NCBI GenBank assembly: GCA_965242905.1
Contig: CBDETM010000002.1
Span: forward strand, 4,340,001 to 4,404,000
Direction: 5' to 3'
Length of the DNA: 64,000 bases
Source: Bin5 sp965242905
GTDB lineage: Bacteria; Chloroflexota; Anaerolineae; Caldilineales; Caldilineaceae
Position 1 is the first letter of the stretch. Each line of letters starts with the position of its first letter. Below are positions 7,539 through 16,086 of the stretch, in pieces. The notes beneath the pieces are model-generated. The model made no database searches, had not been told where the DNA came from, and was given only the letters and a program-made list of their open reading frames with translations. The position numbers and the translations under genes are program-made.

Positions 7539-8978
7539 TTGGACACGACTTCAAACGAGCACAAATGGAGGATTCTGGCCGCGCTGGCCGGCGTCGTCTT
7601 TATGGCTTCGCTTATTTTCAATTCCGCAGCCGTCGTTCTACCCGATATCGTGCGCGAATTCAGAATTAACTTTGCCACCGGTCAGTGGGTGCTCCTTTCT
7701 TACACGCTCGTCCAGGTCTCGGTTATGCCCATAGTGGGTCGATTGGGGGATATGCTCGGCAAGCGACCTGTCTTCCTCGGCGGCACGATCGCCTTTATGG
7801 TCACCTCGATCCTCCCCGGTCTCGCGCCAACAATCGAACTGCTGATTCTCTTTCGCGTGCTGCAGGCAGTCGGCGCGGCATTCGCAATCGCTTTGAACTA
7901 TGGCATCGTGATCGAGACCTTCCCCCCTGCAGAGCAGGGCAAAGCGTTGGGCGTATTCGGTGCCATCTTCGCGGCTGGCAGTATCCTCGGGCCCATGATG
8001 GGGGGCATCATCTTTGGCGCTCTGTCGTGGCGCTGGATATTTTTCGTAGCTCAACCATTCAGCCTGATCAGCCTCGTACTGGCCTGGAAATACCTGCCTG
8101 CGTCTCGCCCAACTGGCCGCCAGAGATTCGACTGGGAAGGCTCTTTCTTGCTGTTTACAGCTCTCCTGACACTCATGCTATACCTGACCTTCGGCAACCG
8201 ACTTGGATTCCGTTCTCCTACCATGCTGGCGTTGTTCGCCGTCTCAATCTACTCATTTTGGCAATTTGTCCGCAATGAGGCGCGGGTAAAGGAACCACTT
8301 CTCGACCTGTCCCTGTTCAGGAGCCAGCAATTCAACGTAAACCTGTCGATACGGATCCTCACCAACATCACGATTGGTGGTCTGTGGTTTCTTTTTCCCT
8401 TCTATCTGGTGGACATCCTGTTGATCGAGCCCTTGCTTGCTGGCCTGCTCCTGACAGCCTTCTGGATCTATTTCGGCGTGGCTGTGCTGGTTTCCGGCGC
8501 GCTTACAGATCGGGTCGGGTTCCGCCCCGTTGCCGGTGTGGGCTTGATTGTTCTCGCCCTCGGCTGCTACTCTGTTGGCACTCTCAATGCCTCAAGTTCG
8601 GCTCTGGATTTCGTTCTGCGCGTCGCGCCTGTAGCCCTGGGCTTTGGAATCTCGCATTCTCCTACTAACAGCGGGGTCATGGGCTCGGTACCGCTCGAAC
8701 GGCTCGGTATCGCCAGCGGCACCAACACGATTGGACGCTTTATAGGACGCTCCGCCGGCGTAGCCGTACTGGGTACGCTCTGGGCCCACCGCGTGCAGGT
8801 CAACGCCGGGCCGGAATTCAGCGGCGTGGTCACCGAGGCCGCACCTGCTGCCCAGATCGCGGCGCTTCAGAGCGTCTCCTACGCCGCTTTAGTCCTGGTC
8901 GGTGTCACCTTGGCGTTGATCGCATGGGAAACGCTGCATTCCCGTACGGCGTCACGCCCAGTACGGGCCTCACCGTAG
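7539..8978 (+). CDS. MFS transporter, DHA2 (EmrB/QacA) type, paralog 1
   Basis: The 479-residue protein has about 14 predicted membrane helices. It carries MFS motif A as GRLGDMLGKRPVFL and the DHA2 hallmark GSILGPMMGG followed by LSWRWIFFVAQP. Family members export drugs or metabolites by proton antiport. The start is a TTG at 7539 with TGAGG eight bases upstream, and this aligns the N-terminus with the next two paralogs. It is the most divergent of three tandem copies: it lacks the FQSPNNSAVMGSVPRERLGV stretch of the other two but has the related HSPTNSGVMGSVPLERLGI. Substrate unknown. Confidence 0.88.
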   Translation: MDTTSNEHKWRILAALAGVVFMASLIFNSAAVVLPDIVREFRINFATGQWVLLSYTLVQVSVMPIVGRLGDMLGKRPVFLGGTIAFMVTSILPGLAPTIELLILFRVLQAVGAAFAIALNYGIVIETFPPAEQGKALGVFGAIFAAGSILGPMMGGIIFGALSWRWIFFVAQPFSLISLVLAWKYLPASRPTGRQRFDWEGSFLLFTALLTLMLYLTFGNRLGFRSPTMLALFAVSIYSFWQFVRNEARVKEPLLDLSLFRSQQFNVNLSIRILTNITIGGLWFLFPFYLVDILLIEPLLAGLLLTAFWIYFGVAVLVSGALTDRVGFRPVAGVGLIVLALGCYSVGTLNASSSALDFVLRVAPVALGFGISHSPTNSGVMGSVPLERLGIASGTNTIGRFIGRSAGVAVLGTLWAHRVQVNAGPEFSGVVTEAAPAAQIAALQSVSYAALVLVGVTLALIAWETLHSRTASRPVRASP

Positions 8979-9082
8979 GCGGCTCAATTGCATACGATCG
9001 CGTCTGCGCAGCCCAGCCCCCTCCGACCGGGATACAGTGCCGCCGCAGACCGACGCATGAGCCTGCGATCACTCTCTGATTC

Positions 9083-10534
9083 ATGACTAATCTTGCTGAC
9101 ACTCTTACCCCTAGGCACAGGTGGCTCATCTTCGGCGCGCTCGGCACCGGCGTCTTCGTGGACTCCTTGGAAATCAGCATCGTTGCCGTCATTCTCCCCA
9201 CACTGGTGACCGAACTTCAAGTCAGCTTCACACTCGTTCAATGGGTTGTCCTCGCATTTACGCTTACAAAAACAGCGATTGTACTGAGTGTGGGACGGCT
9301 GGGAGATATGATTGGCAAGAGGCCGGTGTTTCTCGGTGGAACAGTAGCCTTTGTGGTCGGTTCCGTCCTTGCCGGGCTGGCGCCGAATATCGAGCTCCTC
9401 CTCCTCTTTCGAGTGCTCCAGGCCGTCGGCGGTGCCTTTGCCACCGCCCTCAGCATGGGTATCTTGACAGAAATCTTCCCCGCTTCCGAACGCGGCAAAG
9501 CGCTCGGCGTGTTCAGCGCCAGTGTCTCACTCGGCGGCATAGCCGGACCCTTCCTGGGCGGCTTTCTGCTGGACTTCCTGTCGTGGCGCTGGATCTTTTT
9601 CGTTGGTATCCCCATAAGTTGTGTCAGCTTCTACCTTGCGTGGCGCTACATGCCGGTTTCCGCCCCCGGCGGCCGCCAGCGCTTCGACTGGACCGGCTCG
9701 TTTTCTCTGGCGGCCTGTATGTTGACCCTCATGCTATTCTTGACTTTCGGTCAGGGCGCCGGATACCGCTCTCCTGCCATGATAGGACTGTTTGTCCTTT
9801 CACTCTTGTCCTTCGCACTGTTTATGCGAACAGAACGACGTACGAAAGATCCGCTCCTCAACCTGGCCATCTTCAGGAACGCACAGTTCTGCCTCAACCT
9901 TTCCATGCGCCTCATCAGCTTTATCGTGCTCGGGGGCGTTTACCTGCTGCTTCCCTTCTACCTTACAAATGTCCTACAGCTTGAACCCGTGGCCGTGGGC
10001 CTGCTTCTGACTACGTCGTGGATCTCGTTCGGGGTCGCCTCCCCGATCGCCGGCATCCTTTCCGACCGCTTCGGTTACAGACGCATCGCCGGCGCGGGAC
10101 TGATCTTGATGGCGTTCGGCTGCTACGCTGTGAGTACGCTCGGCGTTGACACGTCGATTCTAGGCTACGTTTTGCGAGTGTCCACCTTGGGTCTGGGCAT
10201 GGGAATGTTTCAATCCCCAAACAACAGTGCCGTAATGGGCTCCGTCCCCCGCGAACGTCTGGGCGTCGCCAGCGGCATCAACGTCATCGCCCGCACACTG
10301 GGACGAACTTCAGGTATCGCGGCCTTGGGTGCACTCTGGGCCAGCCGCGTTACTGCACATGCAGGGCCGGACTACATTGGGGGTGTCACCGAAGCCGCCG
10401 CCGCCTTCCAGATTGCCGGTCTGCGCGACGTCACCTATGCCGCGCTCGCAATTGTCGCAGTCGCGCTCATTCTGAGCGCTTGGGGAATCCTGGAAGCCCG
10501 GGCCCCGCTGCAGAGAGTCCAAAGTGGCCTCTGA
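9083..10534 (+). CDS. MFS transporter, DHA2 type, paralog 2
   Basis: The 483-residue protein has about 14 membrane helices, motif A GRLGDMIGKRPVFL and GGIAGPFLGG followed by LSWRWIFFVGIP. It is clearly homologous along its whole length to the genes on either side and is closest to paralog 3, with the same 483-residue length and shared FQSPNNSAVMGSVPRERLGV. It begins 104 bases after paralog 1. This is probably a proton-driven exporter, with the substrate not visible. Confidence 0.9.
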   Translation: MTNLADTLTPRHRWLIFGALGTGVFVDSLEISIVAVILPTLVTELQVSFTLVQWVVLAFTLTKTAIVLSVGRLGDMIGKRPVFLGGTVAFVVGSVLAGLAPNIELLLLFRVLQAVGGAFATALSMGILTEIFPASERGKALGVFSASVSLGGIAGPFLGGFLLDFLSWRWIFFVGIPISCVSFYLAWRYMPVSAPGGRQRFDWTGSFSLAACMLTLMLFLTFGQGAGYRSPAMIGLFVLSLLSFALFMRTERRTKDPLLNLAIFRNAQFCLNLSMRLISFIVLGGVYLLLPFYLTNVLQLEPVAVGLLLTTSWISFGVASPIAGILSDRFGYRRIAGAGLILMAFGCYAVSTLGVDTSILGYVLRVSTLGLGMGMFQSPNNSAVMGSVPRERLGVASGINVIARTLGRTSGIAALGALWASRVTAHAGPDYIGGVTEAAAAFQIAGLRDVTYAALAIVAVALILSAWGILEARAPLQRVQSGL

Positions 10535-10749
10535 CCAGGCCCCGCGCCGGCAAGTCTTCGGTCTTCCTGGGAGGTCCGGAATCCCCGTTCGCGAAACATG
10601 CCCGCCGAACCGTTTCGCGTCGCTGAGTGCCAGCCGAAGTCTGCGGGCAATCAGCAATTTCGCAATGTTACCTTCCGGCTGATTCGCTTGGCAGCGGCAT
10701 TTGGTCCGTTCTGCTCATCCCACCGAAAAGGTGTGGTCTCCCGCACGCG

Positions 10750-12201
10750 ATGGCAAAGTCTACAGAGAATCTCTTCGTCGAGCGCAAATGGCATATCTTC
10801 GCCGCCCTCGGTTCAGGCATCTTTCTCGCCTCTTTCGACGGTGGTGTCGTCAGGGTGGTGTTGCCGGCGCTCATAACCGAATTTGACGTCGACTTCGCAC
10901 TCGTCCAGTGGGTCGTGCTCTCCTTTTCCCTCACGCAAACAGCGATCATGCTTGGCGTGGGCAGGCTGGGAGACATGGTGGGCAAGAAACCCATCTTCCT
11001 CAGCGGCACCATCGCATTTGCCATAAGCTCCGTACTTGCTGGGCTTGCTCCCAATATCCAGTTCCTCCTGTTTTTCCGTGTCCTTCAGGCCATCGGCGGC
11101 GCATTTGCAACCGCCCTGAGTATGGGTATCGTGACCGAAACCTTCCCCGCCTCGGAGCGCGGCAAAGCCCTCGGCCTCTTCAGCGCCACCGTCTCGGTCG
11201 GTGGTATCGTCGGCCCAATCTTGGGTGGCGCTCTCCTCGAATATCTCTCGTGGCGCTGGATCTTCTTCGTTGGCCCTCCCATCGGTTGCATAAGTTTCAT
11301 TCTGGCATGGCGCTATTTGCCGGATCCCCGCCCCGCCGGGCGCCAGGACTTTGACTGGATCGGCTTCCAGACCTTCTCTACCGGTCTGCTGGCGCTCATG
11401 CTCTTCCTTACCTTCGGCGAGCGGATTGGCTTCCGGTCCCCCGCAATGCTGGGCCTAATAGCTCTCTCTCTGCTAATGTTTTTCTTGTTTATCCGCACTG
11501 GGTTGAGCGCAAACCAGCCGCTCCTCGACCTGTCTCTCTTTCGTAACGCCCTCTTCAACCTCAATCTGTCGATGCGGTTGATCAGTTTCATCGTTTCTGG
11601 TGGCATCTCGCTTCTCTTCCCTTTCTATCTGACCAATCTTCTGGGTCTGGACCCTACAGTTGTCGGGCTAATGTTGACATCTACGATGTTCTTTTTCGGC
11701 CTGGCCTCGCCCGTTTCTGGTATGCTTTCGGACCGCTTCGGCTATCGACTGATCGCCACAGTAGGATTGGTAATCCTGGCATACGGCTGCTACACTGTCA
11801 GCACCTTAACCGCCGAAACATCGATTCTGGGCTACGTCTTTAGAGTCTTACCTCTGGGCCTTGGAATGGGCATCTTTCAGTCGCCCAACAATAGCGCAGT
11901 GATGGGCTCAGTGCCCAGAGAAAGACTGGGAGTCGTCAGTGGCGTCAACGTGATTTGCCGGACGTTGGGCAATACCTCTGGAGTCGCCGCCCTGGGGGCG
12001 CTCTGGGCAAGCCGCGTATATGTCTATGCCGGGCCGACTCTCGCCGGAGACGTTACCGAGGCGGCCGCCGCTGCGCAAACTGCCGCGTTACGGGATGTCG
12101 CATTCGCCGCAATTGCGCTTGTCGTCCTGGCCCTGGGGATGAGCATCTGGGGCTTGGCGCGGGGTCCCGCAGTCCGGCATTTTCGCCAACGTGTCCGGTG
12201 A
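10750..12201 (+). CDS. MFS transporter, DHA2 type, paralog 3
   Basis: The frame is open upstream to a GTG at 10627, but I choose the ATG at 10750 (MAKSTENLFVERKW). It gives exactly 483 residues and aligns the start with paralog 2. The upstream extension is rich in proline and arginine and has no homology to the paralogs. Motif A is GRLGDMVGKKPIFL, followed by GGIVGPILGG and LSWRWIFFVGPP. It is a DHA2-type exporter. The PhyH gene starts 73 bases later on the same strand, so it may be transcriptionally linked to the catabolic run. Confidence 0.88.
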   Translation: MAKSTENLFVERKWHIFAALGSGIFLASFDGGVVRVVLPALITEFDVDFALVQWVVLSFSLTQTAIMLGVGRLGDMVGKKPIFLSGTIAFAISSVLAGLAPNIQFLLFFRVLQAIGGAFATALSMGIVTETFPASERGKALGLFSATVSVGGIVGPILGGALLEYLSWRWIFFVGPPIGCISFILAWRYLPDPRPAGRQDFDWIGFQTFSTGLLALMLFLTFGERIGFRSPAMLGLIALSLLMFFLFIRTGLSANQPLLDLSLFRNALFNLNLSMRLISFIVSGGISLLFPFYLTNLLGLDPTVVGLMLTSTMFFFGLASPVSGMLSDRFGYRLIATVGLVILAYGCYTVSTLTAETSILGYVFRVLPLGLGMGIFQSPNNSAVMGSVPRERLGVVSGVNVICRTLGNTSGVAALGALWASRVYVYAGPTLAGDVTEAAAAAQTAALRDVAFAAIALVVLALGMSIWGLARGPAVRHFRQRVR

Positions 12202-12274
12202 CCATCTGTTTCGGCAAAAACCTGCCCCGCTGCTTCAGAAAACCAGCTCTCTGTGAACCGATCAGGATTGAAAA

Positions 12275-13168
12275 ATGAAAATTCGCTTTGGCTATCGGGA
12301 TATGCAATACCCCAACGGGACCCTAGGCACGCTGCGAGAAAGCCAGCACCTCTTGCCCGACATGCAGGCCCTGCACGCGCAATTTGCTGCAGACGGCTAT
12401 CTCCTCCTGCGCGGACTGATTGACCGCGAAAAAGTGAAAAAGGCACGGTCAACCATTCTGCACTACATGCACGATCAGAATGTTCTGACCCCTGACGCGC
12501 CTATCCTCGAAGGCGTGATGCCCAGAGGCGGGCGCGGCGCCAAGATGAGACGCATCGCCTACCACGAGGACGTTCTCGCCGTCATCCAAGCCGACGAGCT
12601 CTTCAGCTTCTTCGGCGCCTACTTTTGCGAGCCCGCCCTCACCTTCGATTACAAGTGGCTGCGCGCCGTCGGCAACGAGCAGTACACCGGCGCCCACTAC
12701 GACTTCGTCTACATGGGCAGGGGATCCGGCAACCTGCACACGGTCTGGATTCCACTCGGCGACGCGACCGTCGACCATGGCACGCTCGCGGTCTGCAAGG
12801 GCTCACATAACCTGCCCAGCTTCGCCCGCATTCGCGATACCTACGGCCGCATGGACGTGGACCGCGACGGCATCGACGGCTGGTTTACGAAAGACCCAAT
12901 GGAGATCGTCGAAAAATTCGGTGGAGAATGGCAGACAAGCGAGTTCTTCATGGGCGACGTAATCCTGTTCGGCATGCACACGATGCACGCCTCAACGACC
13001 AACCTGACGAACCGCTTCCGCCTGAGCTGTGACGTGCGCTTCCAACCCGCCAGCGACCCAGCTGACGAACGCTGGGTCGCGGGAGGACCGGGCCATACCG
13101 TTCACGGAATCAAGGACCTTATCCCGATGGAGAAGGCCCGAGCCGAATGGGGGTTGCCGGTCGACTGA
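12275..13168 (+). CDS. Phytanoyl-CoA dioxygenase (PhyH) family Fe(II)/2-oxoglutarate oxygenase
   Basis: The 297-residue protein shows the jelly-roll iron site: His141-x-Asp143 (GAHYDF), a distal His at 235 or 238 (GMHTMHAS) and an arginine about ten residues later (NRFR) for 2-oxoglutarate. The family hydroxylates lipids, alkaloids, ectoine or other small molecules using O2 and 2-oxoglutarate. The gene heads a same-strand series with two amidohydrolases, a Rieske protein and a peptidase. That suggests it carries out an oxidative step on a small natural product. Its substrate is unknown. Confidence 0.88.
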   Translation: MKIRFGYRDMQYPNGTLGTLRESQHLLPDMQALHAQFAADGYLLLRGLIDREKVKKARSTILHYMHDQNVLTPDAPILEGVMPRGGRGAKMRRIAYHEDVLAVIQADELFSFFGAYFCEPALTFDYKWLRAVGNEQYTGAHYDFVYMGRGSGNLHTVWIPLGDATVDHGTLAVCKGSHNLPSFARIRDTYGRMDVDRDGIDGWFTKDPMEIVEKFGGEWQTSEFFMGDVILFGMHTMHASTTNLTNRFRLSCDVRFQPASDPADERWVAGGPGHTVHGIKDLIPMEKARAEWGLPVD

Positions 13169-13189
13169 ATCGAAGAGGGCGATCATCAA

Positions 13190-13218
13190 TTGCTCGCGCT
13201 CTGGATTTCGAGTACGAT
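13190..13218 (+). promoter_or_regulatory. Possible promoter for the first amidohydrolase
   Basis: TTGCTC and TACGAT are 17 bases apart and lie just after the PhyH stop, 43 bases before the amidohydrolase ATG at 13261. The match to consensus is only fair. The position favours 13261 over the open upstream start at 13147, which overlaps PhyH. Confidence 0.35.
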
Positions 13219-13260
13219 TACCTTCATATTGCTGAAAACAGGTTCCAGCCCAGCATTCCA

Positions 13261-14283
13261 ATGTCCGAACCGACCCGAATCGACTGCGATATACATAACG
13301 AGATTCCGACGCTGGAGACTCTCTATCCTTACCTGCCGGATCACTGGCTCGACTACTGCCGCGAGTCAGCATTCAACGGTCCCAACGCGGCCGACTACCC
13401 CGAAACTGTTCCTACCTCTGCTCGCGCCGACAGCAGCCCGAAACCAGACCTGGCCGAGGTCCAGTCCCGCGCCCTGGAAGGTGTCGAAATCGGCATCTTG
13501 AACTGCGCCTACCGCGTCCAGAGTGTTCGCAACGAGGACCTTGCCGCCTCTCTGGCCACCGCCGTAAACCAGTGGCAAGTCGACCACTGGCTCGAAAAAG
13601 ACATCCGCCTGCGCGCTTCCATCGTTGTTCCAAGCCACAATCCTCCGCTCGCCGCAAGGGAAATCGACAAGTGGGGCGATCATCCCGGATTCGTACAGGT
13701 AATCCTGCCCGTGCGCGCCGAAGCCCCCTACGGCAATCGACGCTACGACCCAATTTACGCGGCCGCCATCAGGCACGACCTCGCGCTTGGCATCCACTAC
13801 GGCGGCGCCCCCGGCCATCCCCCCACGCCCACCGGCTGGCCCTCCTATTTCATCGAAGACTACGCCAACATGGCACAGATCTTTCAATCCCAGGTGATCA
13901 GCCTGGTCTGCGAAGGCGCCTTTGAACGCTTTCCCGCCTTGCGCGTCGCTCTCATTGAAGGGGGATTCACCTGGTTGCCGTCGCTGATGTGGCGCATCGA
14001 TAAAGAGTGGAAGGGGCTGCGCCACAACACGCCATACGTCCGGCGGCCCCCCTCCGAATACATGCGTACGCACCTGCGATTCACCATTCAACCCTTGGAC
14101 GCACCGCCCAGTCCCTTGCATCTCGCCCAGATTCTCGAACAGTGCGGCGCCGAAGACCTGCTTCTTTACGCCAGTGATTACCCCCATTCCCACGACGACC
14201 ACGAAATCCTGCTTGACCTGTTGACCGTCGACCAGCGAAACAAGATCTGCAGCGCCAACGCGCGCGCATTCTATCGGCTGTGA
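13261..14283 (+). CDS. Amidohydrolase 2 family (ACMSD-like) metal-dependent hydrolase or decarboxylase, copy 1
   Basis: The protein is 340 residues from the ATG at 13261 (MSEPTRIDCDIH). An earlier in-frame start at 13147 would overlap the PhyH gene and add unrelated sequence. The metal-binding strand is DCDIH (Asp10, His12), followed by a central IHYGGAPG and a late YASDYPHSHDD, the layout of COG2159 amidohydrolases. Some of these decarboxylate aromatic or muconate acids and others hydrolyse amides or lactones. It is a paralog of the following gene, and both share FIEDYANM/YIEDHGGM and LIEGGFxWxP segments. The pair may form a heteromer or act on successive intermediates. Confidence 0.85.
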   Translation: MSEPTRIDCDIHNEIPTLETLYPYLPDHWLDYCRESAFNGPNAADYPETVPTSARADSSPKPDLAEVQSRALEGVEIGILNCAYRVQSVRNEDLAASLATAVNQWQVDHWLEKDIRLRASIVVPSHNPPLAAREIDKWGDHPGFVQVILPVRAEAPYGNRRYDPIYAAAIRHDLALGIHYGGAPGHPPTPTGWPSYFIEDYANMAQIFQSQVISLVCEGAFERFPALRVALIEGGFTWLPSLMWRIDKEWKGLRHNTPYVRRPPSEYMRTHLRFTIQPLDAPPSPLHLAQILEQCGAEDLLLYASDYPHSHDDHEILLDLLTVDQRNKICSANARAFYRL

Positions 14284-14364
14284 AAACACCTTCATGACGA
14301 TGAGACATCGGCCCAGTCCCGCACCTGACTTCTCGACGTCTATCGACAGAATAGGAGGACAAAC

Positions 14365-15540
14365 ATGACTGCTCACCTGGATGCGGCTGCCACCTTGGAG
14401 AGCGGCCCGGCAACGAAAGACCGGACCAATGGTCATGACGCAAACCAACCTTCTGCCTCCGTTAGGCAGGGCGCCCGCTATCGTGCCCCGTTGGACACGG
14501 CCATAATCGACACCGACATCCATATCTACTTTCCAACGCACGACGCACTGCGCAGCTATCTGGACGAGCGCTGGCAGGACTACCACCGGACGTTCGGGCA
14601 GAGGGGCTTTGATGGCTCACACTATCCACGCGCCATGCCCAATGCGGCCCGCCATGACGCCTGGCCCGGCGACGGAACACCGCCCGGCTCAAACCTGCCT
14701 CTGCTCCAGAAGCAACTCTTGGATGAGTGGAATATCGAGATTGGCGTCCTCAACCCGCTTGTCGGCGCCGGCGAGCAGCGCAATTTGGCCTTTGGCGCCG
14801 CCTTTGCCCGGGCCACCAACGAATGGCAGCTCGCCGAATGGCTTGAGCCCGAGCCTCGCCTGCGCGCCTCGATCATCGTCCCCTGGGAGGACGGCCAACT
14901 GTCAGCTGCAGAGATCGAGAGGTGGGGCAGCCATCCGGGCTTTGTCCACGCACTCCTCATTGCCCGCACAAAGGAACCCCTCGGCCGGCGCAAGTACTGG
15001 CCCATGTACGAAGCCGCATGTCGGCACGACGTGCCGATTGCCATCCACTTCGGCGGCGCCGGCGGCGGTCCCATTACCGGCTCGGGTTACCCAAACCATT
15101 ACATCGAAGACCACGGCGGCATGCCCCAGACCTTCCAGGCGCAGGTGATCAGCCTGATCTTCGAAGGTGTCTTCAACGAGTTCCCAACCCTCAAGTTCGT
15201 ACTCATCGAAGGCGGCTTCGCCTGGATTCCGCCCCTCCTGTGGCGCATGGATAGCGCATGGCGCAAACTCGGCAGCGAAGTGCCCCACGTGACTGAACCG
15301 CCTTCACAGCTCTTCCGTCGACACTTCTGGGTCAGCACACAGCCTATGGAGGAGCCGTTCCAACCCGGTCACTTCCGCCAGCTGCTGGGCCACTTGGATA
15401 TGGACGATCGCATGCTCTTCGCAACCGATTACCCCCATTGGGACTTCGATGCCCCGGATCGGGCCTTTCCCGTCCCGCTGGACAAAACACGCCGGCGAAA
15501 ATTCATGGCGGAAAACGCCCGCGAGCTGTACAAGCTATAG
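14365..15540 (+). CDS. Amidohydrolase 2 family protein, copy 2
   Basis: The 391-residue protein has a 45-residue N-terminal extension before the metal strand IIDTDIHIYFPT (Asp51, His53), a central IHFGGAGGG and FATDYPHWDFD near the end. AGGAGG precedes the ATG at 14365. It is homologous to the preceding amidohydrolase throughout the barrel. The Rieske gene starts nine bases after its stop, so the two are almost surely co-expressed. The reaction could be hydrolysis or non-oxidative decarboxylation; the sequence does not decide. Confidence 0.87.
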   Translation: MTAHLDAAATLESGPATKDRTNGHDANQPSASVRQGARYRAPLDTAIIDTDIHIYFPTHDALRSYLDERWQDYHRTFGQRGFDGSHYPRAMPNAARHDAWPGDGTPPGSNLPLLQKQLLDEWNIEIGVLNPLVGAGEQRNLAFGAAFARATNEWQLAEWLEPEPRLRASIIVPWEDGQLSAAEIERWGSHPGFVHALLIARTKEPLGRRKYWPMYEAACRHDVPIAIHFGGAGGGPITGSGYPNHYIEDHGGMPQTFQAQVISLIFEGVFNEFPTLKFVLIEGGFAWIPPLLWRMDSAWRKLGSEVPHVTEPPSQLFRRHFWVSTQPMEEPFQPGHFRQLLGHLDMDDRMLFATDYPHWDFDAPDRAFPVPLDKTRRRKFMAENARELYKL

Positions 15541-15549
15541 AGAATTGCA

Positions 15550-15984
15550 ATGGCAAAACACGTAGTCGCAACTGTAGATGAGATCCCGCCGGGTGAACGC
15601 AAAATTATTGAAGTCGGCGGGCGCTCCATCGGCGTATTCAACATCAAAGGCGAGTTTTACGCTCTTCGAAATATCTGCCCCCACCAGGGCGGTCCCCTAT
15701 GTGAAGGCAGGCTCACCGGTTTCGTGATGGCCGACAAGCCTGGCGGCGAATATCGGTACGAGAGGCGGGGCGAGATTCTGCGCTGCCCCTGGCACGGCTG
15801 GGAATACGACGTCAAAACCGGTCAATCCTGGGTCGATCCCGCCTCAGTACGAACCCGCCGCTACGACGTAGAAATCGCAACCGCAGACAATATCCCTTCA
15901 ACATATCAACCGGGCCCTTACACCGCGGAAACCTTCGAGGTCTCTGTCGACCAGGAATACGTCGTCGTCGAACTTCCAGGCTGA
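15550..15984 (+). CDS. Small Rieske [2Fe-2S] ferredoxin-like protein
   Basis: The 144-residue single-domain protein has a complete Rieske cluster site: Cys43-x-His45 (CPHQGG) and Cys79-x2-His82 (CPWHGW). Such stand-alone proteins carry electrons to oxygenases or act as small oxygenase components. No catalytic Rieske oxygenase subunit and no reductase lie nearby. The direct partners are the two amidohydrolases upstream, nine bases away, which do not need electrons. It may instead serve an oxygenase elsewhere, or guard the redox state of a metal site. There are about 33 residues between the two cluster loops, longer than in many ferredoxins. Confidence 0.9.
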   Translation: MAKHVVATVDEIPPGERKIIEVGGRSIGVFNIKGEFYALRNICPHQGGPLCEGRLTGFVMADKPGGEYRYERRGEILRCPWHGWEYDVKTGQSWVDPASVRTRRYDVEIATADNIPSTYQPGPYTAETFEVSVDQEYVVVELPG

Positions 15985-16086
15985 CAGAAACTCCCGGCCC
16001 GCTTCCCGACTTCGCAAAGCAAGCGTCGCTCGACAATCTGTGCAGCCTCAAAACGGCTCTCCAAGAGCCACTGGAGACCCTTCCCC

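Noticed and set aside
10627..10749. Longer start for MFS paralog 3
   Set aside because: The extra 41 residues are unlike the paralogs, and the ATG at 10750 gives the same 483-residue length as paralog 2.
13366..14586. 406-residue minus-strand frame opposite the amidohydrolases
   Set aside because: It covers two recognised amidohydrolase genes. Its composition (Gly/Val-rich, long runs) is that of a GC-driven shadow frame.
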